Positions 42,900-52,390 are shown, numbered from the stretch's first letter. The stretch: 64,000 nucleotides of DNA from JAVJSU01 sp040219275 (GCA_040219275.1 JAVJSU010000042.1:1-64000), one strand, 5' to 3'. Notes: generated from the letters alone by a model not told the origin. Program-made: numbers and translations.

Positions 42900-43289
42900 T
42901 TATAGGAATGCGGCGGCGTGACGCTTTACGGCATCAATGAGTTCCTGTGGACGGAAGGGTTTAGACAAATAGGCGTTCGCGCCGAGGTTCATGCCGTGTT
43001 CCATATCAACCGGATTGCCTTTCGCAGAGACGAAGATAAACGGGATACTTGCCAGATGTGCGTTCGAGCGCACATGCTCCAACAATTGATACCCGTCCAT
43101 GCGCGGCATCATGATGTCGGATAGAATTAAGATTGGCGTTTGCTCCGCAAGCACATCGCAGGCTTCTTGACCATCAAATGCGGCGATGATGTTAAAGTCT
43201 GCCCGACGCAACATGCGGGACATCAGATCAATATTGGTTTCGTGGTCATCGACCACAAGAATAAACGGTTCGCCGTTTGAATTGTCCAT
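42900..43289 (-). CDS. stand-alone receiver (CheY-like) response regulator
   Basis: The 129-residue receiver has the full set of conserved residues: D14-D15 (VVDDHET), phosphoacceptor D58 (ILSDIMMPRMDG), S88 and K110 (YLSKPFRP). It lacks an output domain. No kinase is adjacent. It could be part of a phosphorelay or a partner-binding regulator. A terminator follows at 42822-42858. Confidence 0.9.
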   Translation of the reverse strand: MDNSNGEPFILVVDDHETNIDLMSRMLRRADFNIIAAFDGQEACDVLAEQTPILILSDIMMPRMDGYQLLEHVRSNAHLASIPFIFVSAKGNPVDMEHGMNLGANAYLSKPFRPQELIDAVKRHAAAFL

Positions 43290-43468
43290 TGATTTGTCTA
43301 CCTAGCGTGATTTTTTATACACGTTGTTGATAGTCTTAGTGTACACCCCAAGCGGGGATTTCTACCAGAAAAAGTTATGAATTACCTATGAAATATTTGC
43401 AGGCCAAATGCGACGATTCTTAGCAACTAAATGTTTGTGAAATCCCGTTTGTTTGACGAGGAAACAAA

Positions 43469-44461
43469 ATGCCGCCTCCAAAATTGAATGAATACGGACA
43501 CATTGGCGCGATTTTCGCCAACAATCAATGGTCGCTATTTTATGAGGAGGGGAACCGCTATGCGTGGGCAATTGACCTTACCAATGCAGATATTGACATT
43601 CCTGAAACCCGCATGGATTTTCTCAAATTAGACCGATCAAACGTCAAGAAATATCTTGACAACTTTCAACGGAGAATATCTTCACAAGATATAGAGAATG
43701 CAATAGAGAAGCCTCCACTCACTTTTGTCATTAACTTTGATGCGATGCTTTTCGTCGATGGAAGTGGTGAAGACGGTGAACACATCAGCATCCGTGAATA
43801 TATCCCGAACGAATGGCAGTATAAATTAGTGCGTAACCCTTATTTCTTCTTGCCTAATGCCCTGCGGAAATTATGGATAAGTAAGCATATTGTTGAAGGT
43901 AATGTAAATAATGTTGGCATCTTTAGATGGTGTGCAGTAGGTGCTATAAAATATCTGGATCAATGGCGCTTCTTTTATGAGCATCCCGAAATGTGGTATC
44001 TCGATTTTGAGACATTTATGAAAGTAACAGGTACAAGGGATTGGTTAAATAATCCGGTCTATTCAGATTGGCGTAAGTCGTTGCCCAGAGTGAACACAGA
44101 AAATGCGTCAGAATATATTGATGCAATGGAAAAGACCGAGCTGACAGTGGATGAAGTCGCCAAGCTCACCTATGTTTTGACCGAATCTGAGCAATATTTG
44201 ATAGAAGAATGGGACTTTGATGAATCTAGTAGATCGTCTGAGCTTGGTAATGCGCTTATCATTCCTCGCAAACCACCGCTTCGATATGTGATTGACTTCG
44301 ATGAGCAGTTATTCATTCGCTTGCCTTATAAAGGTGATAAGGTTCAGCATAATGTTGATCCCGTGAAAATGTTTACGCCCCCTTATTGGACATGCCACAT
44401 TGACATAACCCATACTTATCTCCCGGCTGATCTTCAACGCCTGTTTCACGACCAGTTATGA
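43469..44461 (+). CDS. internally duplicated protein of unknown function
   Basis: The 330-residue protein consists of two similar halves. GAIFANNQWSLFYEEGNRYA (13-32) matches GAIKYLDQWRFFYEHPEMWY in the second half. PLTFVINFDAMLFVDG matches PLRYVIDFDEQLFIRLP, and NALRKLW matches ADLQRLF. Each half is therefore one domain of about 160 residues rich in aromatic residues. I do not recognise the family. It may be cytoplasmic, with no signal peptide. GAGGAAACAAAATG gives a good ribosome site. Confidence 0.65.
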   Translation: MPPPKLNEYGHIGAIFANNQWSLFYEEGNRYAWAIDLTNADIDIPETRMDFLKLDRSNVKKYLDNFQRRISSQDIENAIEKPPLTFVINFDAMLFVDGSGEDGEHISIREYIPNEWQYKLVRNPYFFLPNALRKLWISKHIVEGNVNNVGIFRWCAVGAIKYLDQWRFFYEHPEMWYLDFETFMKVTGTRDWLNNPVYSDWRKSLPRVNTENASEYIDAMEKTELTVDEVAKLTYVLTESEQYLIEEWDFDESSRSSELGNALIIPRKPPLRYVIDFDEQLFIRLPYKGDKVQHNVDPVKMFTPPYWTCHIDITHTYLPADLQRLFHDQL

Positions 44462-44549
44462 ATTTCGGATGAAAAACATTCATTACGGAATATTTCGGGT
44501 GTAAAATTGTAATTATTCAAAATACAGCGCAGAAAGTGAGCGTAAACAA

Positions 44550-45455
44550 ATGAACGCAGTTGATGAAATTTTTGGTGAATATCGGAACTTACGCGATCAT
44601 GATGTCGCTTATAATGATGCCCTTCGCTTAATGCGTCCGCACATCGAACCGCTCCTCGCCAGCGAAAAAAATGATCTGGTAAAGTTGATTACCGCCTTTG
44701 AAAAACGCTTGGAAGAGGCGAAGTCAAAATCGGTGCAGGCAAACACTCAGCCAGATCAACAGTCATCGAATGCTGTTACACAGGTAGGGCAACTCAAACG
44801 CCTGAGTTCACAAAAACCCAACACAAACACGCGGGAATTCCGCTCCGTCCCACCCATGCCGACCACACCGGAAACGACGGCTGAAATGCCCGCAACCTCG
44901 CCTAATAAACAACTTATGCGCCTATCAGAAGGGGCGGCATGGGTCACCTGTGCCAATTGCGGTAAGAAGAATCGTAAAAAAGAGCCATTTTGCTATTCTT
45001 GCGGTCATATCCTTGCGGACTTCAAAGGCAAGCATGACACAAAACAATTCGAGGATGCCAATTCGAAGATTTTTGACACACACTATTATGATCTGGACTC
45101 CGTGCTGGTTTTATGGTCGCGCAAGAGTGGCAACGAATATGAATTACGCCCGCAGAGTAGCGATCATGAATTGATTATCGGGCGGGTGACCTCTGCCGCG
45201 GTTACGCCGGATGTCGATTTAAGCGCGGAAAATGGCGAAGAATTGGGTGTTTCGCGCTTGCATCTCGCCGTGAAACACGACCCGAAAGCCAACACCATCA
45301 TCGTCTATGATCTGGGCAGTGCCAACGGAACATTCATCAACGGGCAGAAGCTCCATCCCAAAGAAGAGCGTATTTTGCGTAGCGAAGATGATTTACGGCT
45401 CGGACGGTTGGTGTTGCGCGTCCGTTTCTTGCACCCCGGCGAGGAAATCAGCTAA
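44550..45455 (+). CDS. zinc-ribbon and FHA domain protein
   Basis: The 301-residue protein has a helical N-terminus (1-60), a low-complexity linker, a zinc ribbon (C134, C137, C148, C151; CANCGKKNRKKEPFCYSCG) and an FHA domain (about 190-300; IIGRVTSAAVTPDVDLSAE, GVSRLHLAV, DLGSANGTFING). FHA domains bind phosphothreonine, so this is probably a signalling adaptor for a Ser/Thr kinase elsewhere. It is followed by an exported Kelch protein 146 bases on; a link is not shown. Confidence 0.87.
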   Translation: MNAVDEIFGEYRNLRDHDVAYNDALRLMRPHIEPLLASEKNDLVKLITAFEKRLEEAKSKSVQANTQPDQQSSNAVTQVGQLKRLSSQKPNTNTREFRSVPPMPTTPETTAEMPATSPNKQLMRLSEGAAWVTCANCGKKNRKKEPFCYSCGHILADFKGKHDTKQFEDANSKIFDTHYYDLDSVLVLWSRKSGNEYELRPQSSDHELIIGRVTSAAVTPDVDLSAENGEELGVSRLHLAVKHDPKANTIIVYDLGSANGTFINGQKLHPKEERILRSEDDLRLGRLVLRVRFLHPGEEIS

Positions 45456-45600
45456 ATTGCTCCGTTTATGGCGCTGGTGAACGTACCTTAAAATCAGTTT
45501 CTCTGGCGCAACCCTTAAGAATCGAGTAAATTTTCTCGCTTTGTGCCGTCAATGTTTGTATTATCAAGGGAGTGTTGGCAAAGTATTCTCGATTAGTCTT

Positions 45601-47250
45601 ATGCGTATATTCAATCTCCAAACCCTTCTGCGACTCGTGTTCGGGTGTTTTGTGGTCAGTGTCTTGCTAGGGTTACCTACCCCGACTCAGGCTGATTTCC
45701 AGACTGACCCTGCCTGTGTGCTACAAATTGGCGCATGGCAACCCGCACCACCTCTGCCCGCCGGAGCATTTCATCTGGAAGGCGGCGCGGTTGCGGTCAA
45801 TGGGCGCTTGCACCTCATCAGCGGGTATGATTCCGGCACATTCACGATTGGTGATCGGCTGGATGTCTTTAATATCAATACGATGACGTGGGAAAACGGC
45901 GCAGTTCCCTACAGCACCACCCCTTTCAGAATCTCTCATATTCAGTCGGCAACCGATGGGCGATTTATTTACATGGCGGGTGGCTTCCCGAACGTGAACG
46001 GCTCCGCGCCGATAGATACCCTGTGGCGTTACGATCCGCTTACGGATACATGGATCACAGGCGCACCGCTACCAGAAGCGCGTGCCAGTGGCGCACTCGC
46101 TCATAACAGCGTGACCAACCAACTGCACTACATCAGTGGCTTACCCGCAGACCGCATGACCGATCAGGCTGACCATTGGACATTAGACCTCAGCAATCCG
46201 GTGGCGACATGGGTGGCGCAGGCAAATATCCCTGTGGCTAGAAATCATTTTCAGGCGGTAGAGATTGACGGCAGAATCTACGCGGTAGGCGGTCAGACCG
46301 GGCATGATGGAGTTCATGCGGATACACGTCTCGTTCATGTCTATGATCCGGCGACAAACCTCTGGACGCAACTCGCCGATATGCCTATTTCGCGCTCCCA
46401 TCATGAATCGGCGATGTTTGTCGCCAATGAGCGCATCGTCATCATCGCCGGTAGCGCCAGCCTTGAAGGACAGGCTCAGGTCGCCAATGTCACGTCTTAT
46501 AATCCACAGACGGACACATGGACGGAACTTACGCCGCTTCCAGTACCACTTTATGGCGCGTATGCAGGCTATGCTAATGGGCAAATTTTTGTCACAGCTG
46601 GCGGTCTGACCAACTTTGACCTACAGCAAAACAGTTGGACAAATTCCCTTACTGTAGATTGCGCCGCGCCAGCCACACCACCGACTCCCGTGCCTACAGC
46701 GGTTGCAGATACATCCACATCAGCGGAAAATCAGTCTACGTCTATCGGTGTTTTCGATCCGGCGATGAGCAAAATCGGCTTTCTCACACCCGGTCAGCTT
46801 GGCGCACAAAACGAACAACTAGAATGGATGATTACGGTCAACAACACAGGCACCGCCAGCGGACGCAATATCGTCATCCGCGACACTCTGCGCCCTGAGC
46901 TTCGCATCGACGATGTGCGGACTTCACAGGGTACGGTGAGAATCATAGGGCAGGATGTGACCGTGACTATCCCCGAACTTGCGCCCAACGCCAGCGTGCA
47001 AATCAGCATTTTCACGACGGTGATCGCCGATGGCGCGGTGCTGGATAACACGGCTTGCTTAAACGCGGAATCGATTGAGGATATTTGCGCGACAGGACAG
47101 GCAGTTTCATCCTTGCCGACCACCGGAGAGACTCCCATCGAGGGGTTGTTGTTCCAATTGGTGGTGGGGATGTCGCTGGTATTGGTTGGGCTGATGCTGG
47201 TGCTCAAAGCCATCGCAGATGTTGTGGAGAGACATTATAGACGCACCTAA
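45601..47250 (+). CDS. exported Kelch-repeat protein with LPTTG-type C-terminal anchor
   Basis: The 549-residue protein has a signal peptide (1-31, cleavage near PTQA/DF), a Kelch propeller (about 45-355; repeats with IYAVGGQTGHDGV, TNLWTQLADMP, HHESAMFV), a proline/threonine linker, a DUF11-like domain (about 385-495; WMITVNNTGTASGRNIVIRD) and a C-terminal LPTTG (505-509) followed by a hydrophobic helix and RHYRRT. That tail matches a sortase sorting signal. The ATG at 45601 is chosen for the signal peptide. Its 3' end overlaps the NUDIX gene. Likely a cell-surface binding protein. Confidence 0.75.
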   Translation: MRIFNLQTLLRLVFGCFVVSVLLGLPTPTQADFQTDPACVLQIGAWQPAPPLPAGAFHLEGGAVAVNGRLHLISGYDSGTFTIGDRLDVFNINTMTWENGAVPYSTTPFRISHIQSATDGRFIYMAGGFPNVNGSAPIDTLWRYDPLTDTWITGAPLPEARASGALAHNSVTNQLHYISGLPADRMTDQADHWTLDLSNPVATWVAQANIPVARNHFQAVEIDGRIYAVGGQTGHDGVHADTRLVHVYDPATNLWTQLADMPISRSHHESAMFVANERIVIIAGSASLEGQAQVANVTSYNPQTDTWTELTPLPVPLYGAYAGYANGQIFVTAGGLTNFDLQQNSWTNSLTVDCAAPATPPTPVPTAVADTSTSAENQSTSIGVFDPAMSKIGFLTPGQLGAQNEQLEWMITVNNTGTASGRNIVIRDTLRPELRIDDVRTSQGTVRIIGQDVTVTIPELAPNASVQISIFTTVIADGAVLDNTACLNAESIEDICATGQAVSSLPTTGETPIEGLLFQLVVGMSLVLVGLMLVLKAIADVVERHYRRT

Positions 47251-47695
47251 TTACCCCACGCATATCGTCGCCGTTTCCGCGCTCATTACCAATATGGAAG
47301 GCGATGTGCTCATGATTCGTAGTCCGCGCCGGGGATGGGAACCGCCCGGTGGACAGGTGGAAGTGGGCGAAACGCTGATCGAGGCACTCATCCGCGAAAT
47401 TCAGGAAGAAACCGGCATCACCGCAGAAATTAGCGATCTCGTCGGCGTGTATTCCAACCTCAAAGCGCCCTCAAAGGTGATTTTTGGCTTTCTCGGTGAA
47501 TATGTTGACGGCGACCTCACACCCAGTCACGAAAGCCCCGAAGTCGTCTGGATGTCCCCCGATGATGTGCTCCAACGTGTGACTCATCCGGCGGTCAAAA
47601 TGCGCTTAGAAGACGCGCTCGAATTTGTCGGGCAGGTAGTCTATCGCGCTTACACGCCCGATCCGTTTACGGTGCATATGTCCTGGGATAGATGA
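47219..47695 (+). CDS. NUDIX hydrolase
   Basis: The 158-residue protein has a perfect Nudix box (GGQVEVGETLIEALIREIQE continuing ETGI) near residues 45-67. It hydrolyses a nucleoside diphosphate linked to another group; substrate unknown. It overlaps the Kelch gene by 32 bases and its stop overlaps the next start (ATGA), suggesting coupled translation. Homology begins at about THIVAVSALITNM (residues 14-26). Confidence 0.85.
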   Translation: MLWRDIIDAPNYPTHIVAVSALITNMEGDVLMIRSPRRGWEPPGGQVEVGETLIEALIREIQEETGITAEISDLVGVYSNLKAPSKVIFGFLGEYVDGDLTPSHESPEVVWMSPDDVLQRVTHPAVKMRLEDALEFVGQVVYRAYTPDPFTVHMSWDR

Positions 47696-47982
47696 TGCGT
47701 TATCGTGAAAACTTCACTTTGCTAAATTATGCACAGCCTGTTGAAGTTGTTATTGATGAAGATTTTCTGACTGTACACTTGAGCGATGGTCGCATCATCA
47801 GCAACCTGCTGGAATGGTTCACATGGCTGGCAAACGCTACCTCAGAACAACGCCAGAACTACACGCTTTCCGCCTATTCAATTGATTGGGATGATCTCGA
47901 TAATGGGGTAGATGTCGAAGGCATGTTGCGTGGAATCAAACCCCGTACACCACAGAATTTAACCCTTCACAACACGCCTTAA
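47692..47982 (+). CDS. DUF2442 family protein
   Basis: The 96-residue protein matches DUF2442: LTVHLSDGRIISNLLEWFTW, NYTLSAYSIDWDDLDNGVDV and a final GMLRGI. DUF2442 is often a small partner of DUF4160 in toxin-antitoxin-like pairs, but no such partner is present here. The start overlaps the NUDIX stop by four bases. Function is unknown. Confidence 0.82.
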   Translation: MMRYRENFTLLNYAQPVEVVIDEDFLTVHLSDGRIISNLLEWFTWLANATSEQRQNYTLSAYSIDWDDLDNGVDVEGMLRGIKPRTPQNLTLHNTP

Positions 47983-47986
47983 TTGT

Positions 47987-49849
47987 TTACTCTCCGCGGA
48001 CAGCATAAATCACCGCGCCGTCTTCCGCGTAGATTGCTTCCAGATACTCCGCATCAGCAAAAGACGAACGCGGCGTAAAATCAACCTCTGCGCCGAAGCG
48101 CCACAGCGAATTCAAATCCACATCGGCGCTCAAAATTTCCGGCACGAACACATGCGTGATTCCCGCGTCACGCAGATCATCGGCATAAGATTCGTTTGCA
48201 GGGTCTTGCCAGAAGGCTTCAAAATCCGGCGCATCGTTGCTATCAACAAAAACCACTTGCGAATAGGGGAGTGGTGGCAAATAAACACTGTCGCGCTCAC
48301 TAATCACACCCGCCCATGCACCCCCATCCGGCAGATAGAAATTCAACACGCGAGTGCCGTCTTGCTCGGTATTCTCGCGTAACCATTCCAGCGCACGGAC
48401 ATCAGCAGAAGATGCCAGCGCAGGCGATTGACCGAGTGAGACATTCCTCAGCGACGGAACGATTAGCGCGACGATGACGATAATCACCGCGCTTGCTCCG
48501 GCGAGCATATACGTGCCGCGATAAGTAATTGAGCCGAAGCGTGGCGTAACGTAGCCATTGAACAGCCATAAGAGTGCCGAGCCGCCGAGTATGGTATACG
48601 GGATCACCGGACCCACCCGCGCTACCAACGCCGGATCGGCGATATTCAGCAAGAACGGGAACAATCCGGTTAAGCCACCCGTCACACTGTAATCGAAGAT
48701 CAACAAAAGCCAGATCACCGCGAAAATGGCGACTGCATCACGGCGCATCCAGCCGAGCCACGCGCCGAGCATCGCCGCGAAAAAGCTCCAGATGCCATGA
48801 TATTGGATGAAAATGGTCAGGTTATCGCTTGACCGCACAAACGCGGGTGTATCGCCAAGTGCGCTAAAATCGGTGTTGAGTAACCACGGCGTGGTGGCGA
48901 CAAGCGCAATCAGCGGCAACGCGACTAAGACGATTAACCAGCGCGACGACGACGGACGTTCATCGCCAATCCACACCGCCACCAGCCACGCCAGCCAGCC
49001 GAATAGGGCGACGACAAAAATATCAAGTTGCGTCACCAGCACCGCGCCGAGCAACAATCCCGACATCAGCGCGTCCACCGGATAGCCCGTTTTCATGAAG
49101 CGAATCATAAACGTGACGAACGCCAGCATAAAACTTAATGCGAGTAGGCTGGTCGTGTATCCATCAATGAACATGCCAAAGACTGCCAACCCGAAGAGCA
49201 TCGCCAGCGCATTCGCCCGTCCGAGCCGTTTATTTTGCTGTTCGCCGCCCAGATCATACGCCAGCCAGATACACAAAAAGCCGATAATCGCGCCGACATC
49301 GAAATGCACCGTGTTCACGCCCTGCGCCAATTGCTGACTGAGATAAGCAATTAAGGCGCTAATCCCCGGCGCATGAACATAAGTGACTGCCGGATAAAAC
49401 GGCGCGAGGGTATCCAGTGATTCACCATCACGCACGACCACGGCGAGAAAACTTTCGCTTGCGCCCTGCGTGCCGAGCGTGACGGGTAAAATCAGCGTGG
49501 GGAGCAGGAAAATCAGGGCGATGACCAGCGCAATTGCTAAATCCTGCGGACCGGGCCAGCCTTGATCTTTATCTTCGAGCACTTCCCCGCGTGATTCCGC
49601 CCGTGATTGCCCGACGGATAACGTCCCGCCGAGAAAAATGCCTACGACCAGCGCGAACAGCAAATAATCAATGACCAGCGTATCCCAGCCGAAGAGCATG
49701 GCGTAGAAGATCGTCCCACCCACGATGATCGCCAGCGCAAATGCCGCCGCCAGCGCGATACGCGGTTGTTGTGTCGGGAATGCCGGAGCCAGCATCGCCC
49801 CCGCGCCGAAAACCACCGCACCGAACACAAAAATGACGAATAAAGTCAT
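47987..49849 (-). CDS. multi-span membrane protein, GT-C-like
   Basis: The 620-residue protein has about thirteen hydrophobic helices over residues 1-480 and a C-terminal extracytoplasmic domain (about 485-620; LEWLRENTEQDGTRVLNFYL and ITHVFVPEILSADVDL). This form is common among uncharacterised Chloroflexota glycosyltransferase-like proteins. An acidic first loop as in the protein at 16671 is not obvious, so enzyme activity is uncertain. It is convergent with the DUF2442 gene, with only four bases between the stops. Confidence 0.65.
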   Translation of the reverse strand: MTLFVIFVFGAVVFGAGAMLAPAFPTQQPRIALAAAFALAIIVGGTIFYAMLFGWDTLVIDYLLFALVVGIFLGGTLSVGQSRAESRGEVLEDKDQGWPGPQDLAIALVIALIFLLPTLILPVTLGTQGASESFLAVVVRDGESLDTLAPFYPAVTYVHAPGISALIAYLSQQLAQGVNTVHFDVGAIIGFLCIWLAYDLGGEQQNKRLGRANALAMLFGLAVFGMFIDGYTTSLLALSFMLAFVTFMIRFMKTGYPVDALMSGLLLGAVLVTQLDIFVVALFGWLAWLVAVWIGDERPSSSRWLIVLVALPLIALVATTPWLLNTDFSALGDTPAFVRSSDNLTIFIQYHGIWSFFAAMLGAWLGWMRRDAVAIFAVIWLLLIFDYSVTGGLTGLFPFLLNIADPALVARVGPVIPYTILGGSALLWLFNGYVTPRFGSITYRGTYMLAGASAVIIVIVALIVPSLRNVSLGQSPALASSADVRALEWLRENTEQDGTRVLNFYLPDGGAWAGVISERDSVYLPPLPYSQVVFVDSNDAPDFEAFWQDPANESYADDLRDAGITHVFVPEILSADVDLNSLWRFGAEVDFTPRSSFADAEYLEAIYAEDGAVIYAVRGE

Positions 49850-50160
49850 GGGAAATGTCGCTTTCTACTGGTGCAGACCGCATATTTTGCTGTTGCGCTC
49901 TGCGATTTCTTTAGCATCGCTAACTACTTTAGCGCGTGAGAGGGGAAAGTCTATAGCCAGTTTACGAAGAACGCTAGAATTTACCCCGCAGGTCACGCGT
50001 AGGGTAAGCAATGCACAGGCGACCAGTTGTTAAGATGCTGATTAAGTTATCCTGTTAGTTGTTAGCATCTTTTAACAAGCGGGAACATTTGCACCTAAAA
50101 TATCGTATTGTAAATAAGTAAAGGCGCGATACAGCGCCGGAACAACGAAAGGATAAGCTC
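49850..50160. other. intergenic region with two divergent promoters
   Basis: About 310 bases hold no convincing gene. The words GTTAGTTGTTAGCATCTTTT and a GCGC-rich region near 50120-50140 (GGCGCGATACAGCGCC) appear. The AAAGGAT ribosome site of the small zinc-ribbon gene starts at 50149. Confidence 0.4.
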
Positions 50161-50394
50161 ATGCACGCACAAACGGTCAGTCAAACACAGGGTACGCAAG
50201 GCAAATTGGATATGACCGCCGGGAAACAACGGGCGTGTTGCCCGTCCTGCGAGTATATTTCGACATTCACACCTGCAGGTGTTCAGCATATTCCAAAACA
50301 CATCGCCGCCGCCGCCGGATTGCCGCCGACAGTGTATCTCTATCATTGCGATCACTGCCGGAGCACCATCAGCGATCAGGACTTGATGTTTTAA
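50161..50394 (+). CDS. small zinc-ribbon protein
   Basis: The 77-residue protein has two CxxC pairs: CCPSCEY near residues 26-32 and YHCDHCRST near 60-68, which fit a single zinc ribbon. An AAAGGAT site lies six bases before the ATG. Function is unknown; small zinc-ribbon proteins often bind RNA, DNA or partner proteins. Its short size and clean ribosome site support a true gene. Confidence 0.6.
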   Translation: MHAQTVSQTQGTQGKLDMTAGKQRACCPSCEYISTFTPAGVQHIPKHIAAAAGLPPTVYLYHCDHCRSTISDQDLMF

Positions 50395-51093
50395 GATCGT
50401 ACTTTTGACTTTTCAGACGAGAGTCATAGGGTTCGTTTGCGCCCGATAAATGTAATATCGCGCAAAGTGATGAACACACGCCTTCGATTGAAACGGGTGA
50501 AGGTACACACAGAACACCACGCCTATCGACGATGAACCGTGCAGACAAATAGGGCGTTCACGGTGTTGGACGATCATATATAGGTAAAATAATGAAACCG
50601 GACTCGAAATGACGGGACGTGGACGCAACATTGCCACGTCTCTTTTTTTAGTTAGTAGTTTTTAGTGATTAGTACAGGCATAAAATTCAAGTTGTTCCCG
50701 CCAATGGCTAAAACCCATTGGCTAGAAAATGATGTAAAACCCTGCTGAAGCAGACTGATTTGAGCGAACGTTAAGTGAAAATAGCCCACTTTTGACGTTT
50801 GATAAAAATAATAGAGAACAGACATCGGGCGCAATATATTGCGCCGCTACAAAAATCGAGAGTCTTTTGTAGGGGAGACCCGCGTGGTCTCCCGCCGAAC
50901 CCAACCGCTATCGAATTGTTTAATCAGGCATCATGTCCTCCCATATCTAGCTTGAATCACCAGCGTATCAACCTAACTATTTCCAAACCTTACGAAAAAT
51001 TTCCGAAGAAATCCTCAAATCTATTTACATACTACCCATAAATGTTATATTACTAAATGTAACGATGAATGCACTACATTGGGGGAGCACTGT
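50395..51093. other. repeat-rich intergenic region without genes
   Basis: Nearly 700 bases hold repeats, not genes: a TTAGTTAGTAG-type word near 50650, the 92-base repeat (50698-50789), the palindrome GGCGCAATATATTGCGCC (50828-50845) and the GTAGGG-type palindrome GTAGGGGAGACCCGCGTGGT (50869 on). Short frames on both strands show no family likeness. Confidence 0.5.
50698..50789 (+). repeat. 92-base multi-hairpin repeat, copy 1
   Basis: This stretch, starting CCGCCAATGGCTAAAACCCA, matches the reverse complement of 57985-58075 with few differences. It contains a CCAATGG/CCATTGG hairpin and a CCTGCTGAAGCAG hairpin and ends AAAATAGCCCAC. Confidence 0.8.
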
Positions 51094-51627
51094 ATGCACT
51101 CACATTTATACCCATTAGTTCTCAGAGGGATCGCACAGGATAACATGCGCGATGCAGACCAACGCATCAATGCCCTGTTACAAAGTGTGTGTGAACTCCT
51201 CAACTTAGAAGTCGGCATGATTAGTCGTATTGATCCGGTCAGCAATTGTTACATCGTTGCCTACACCGCCTCACGCGAGAAATCAATCACTGCCGGAACG
51301 CATTATTCACTGGGCATTACTTATTGTTCTTTAGTTTTACGTCGGGGCGATCTTGTGAGCATCACCGATATGCGGGTGAGTCCACAATTCCGCCATCCCT
51401 GTTACGAGCAGATAGATGTCGCCGTTTATATCGGTGTGCCGCTGGTCATCAACAATATTTTCTTCGGGATAGTCAATTTTACCAGCGCACAACCCCGTGA
51501 ACGCAAGTTTAGCCCTGAAGAACGGGCACTCGTGCGAACGGTCACGGACTTCTTAGGGGAGTTGGTGTGGTCAGATTACGCCAATTTCATCCGACGCAAC
51601 CCAATGGACACAACAGCCGGTGTATAG
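51094..51627 (+). CDS. GAF domain protein
   Basis: The 177-residue protein is almost entirely one GAF domain (about 25-175; EVGMISRIDPVSNCYIVAYT, YIGVPLVINNIFFGIVNFTS and RERKFSPEERALVRTVTDFL). GAF domains bind small ligands such as cyclic nucleotides or chromophores and act in signalling. There is no output domain. The ATG has GGGGGAG seven bases upstream, so the TTG start at 51079 is rejected. A strong terminator follows. Confidence 0.85.
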   Translation: MHSHLYPLVLRGIAQDNMRDADQRINALLQSVCELLNLEVGMISRIDPVSNCYIVAYTASREKSITAGTHYSLGITYCSLVLRRGDLVSITDMRVSPQFRHPCYEQIDVAVYIGVPLVINNIFFGIVNFTSAQPRERKFSPEERALVRTVTDFLGELVWSDYANFIRRNPMDTTAGV

Positions 51628-51654
51628 TCGGCTTCATCACAGCTAACTAGAACG

Positions 51655-51706
51655 AAAATCAGCCGATCCGCGAAGAACGTTTTCACAGGTCGGCTGATTT
51701 TGTTTT
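51655..51706 (+). terminator. intrinsic terminator of the GAF gene
   Basis: AAAATCAGCCGA (51655-51666) pairs with TCGGCTGATTTT (51690-51701), then GTTTT. Confidence 0.8.
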
Positions 51707-51766
51707 ACAGAGGATTGGGTTAGGTACGCATAAATAACTAACCACTAACAACTAACAACTATCTCC

Positions 51767-52390
51767 CTATGTACTCAACGCCTGAATCATCTGGCGGAAG
51801 GAACTTTTGTAATTCGCCACCATATCAAAGCGCGGACTGCGCCGGATTGGATCGGGCGGGGCGGTGTTGGCGATCTGCGCGATGATGATGGGCTTGCGCT
51901 TCTCACGGAAGAATTGCCACAGCGTGTCGAGCGCCGCATCACCGACGGACGTTTCCGAAAGCACATACACCATCTGATTACATTCTTTCAGCGCCGGATG
52001 CACTCCGCCCGCCCAATTGACCGTTTCGCCGTCATGCTCATGCAACCATGTGGCGATCCCGGCATTCGTCAAATCCTCCGCGAGTTGCCGCGCAAGTCCT
52101 TCATCGGCTTCCGCAAATGCGACATAGACCGTGTTGCGCTCTAATTTGGGTCGGCTCCGTTTGGCAGAATCACCGATTTCGATGGCGCTCGGACGCTCAT
52201 GTTCGCTGTGCATCTCGGTTTTGCCCATCCGAAAGACCGTCCCGCCACAGATCGAGCATTCGCCCCGTGTGGCGGGCATCCCCTTGCGCGTCCATACCGC
52301 CTGCGGATTTTCAATGTCGATGCTTTCGCGGCATCGCACACAATAGCCTTCGATGATTTCTTCTTCAAAGTCGTGATAGTCGTCCATCAA
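51767..52390 (-). CDS. DUF5679 zinc ribbon - TIR-like protein
   Basis: The 207-residue protein has a zinc ribbon (C17, C20, C45, C48; GYCVRCRESIDI and GECSICGGTVFRMG) typical of DUF5679, a charged linker, and a TIR-like domain at about 85-207 (NTVYVAFAEADEGLARQLAE, MVYVLSETSVGDAALDTLW). In alignment with the TIR of the protein at 35538, the catalytic glutamate position is leucine, so NAD cleavage is unlikely. It may be a signalling partner. It lies alone between unrelated genes. Confidence 0.75.
   Translation of the reverse strand: MMDDYHDFEEEIIEGYCVRCRESIDIENPQAVWTRKGMPATRGECSICGGTVFRMGKTEMHSEHERPSAIEIGDSAKRSRPKLERNTVYVAFAEADEGLARQLAEDLTNAGIATWLHEHDGETVNWAGGVHPALKECNQMVYVLSETSVGDAALDTLWQFFREKRKPIIIAQIANTAPPDPIRRSPRFDMVANYKSSFRQMIQALST

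Noticed and set aside
47692..47982. DUF2442 as antitoxin of a toxin-antitoxin pair
   Set aside because: No DUF4160 or other toxin gene is adjacent; its only partner is a NUDIX gene.
50828..50845. Palindrome GGCGCAATATATTGCGCC as an operator
   Set aside because: It lies far from any start codon within repeat DNA, so no regulatory role can be supported.
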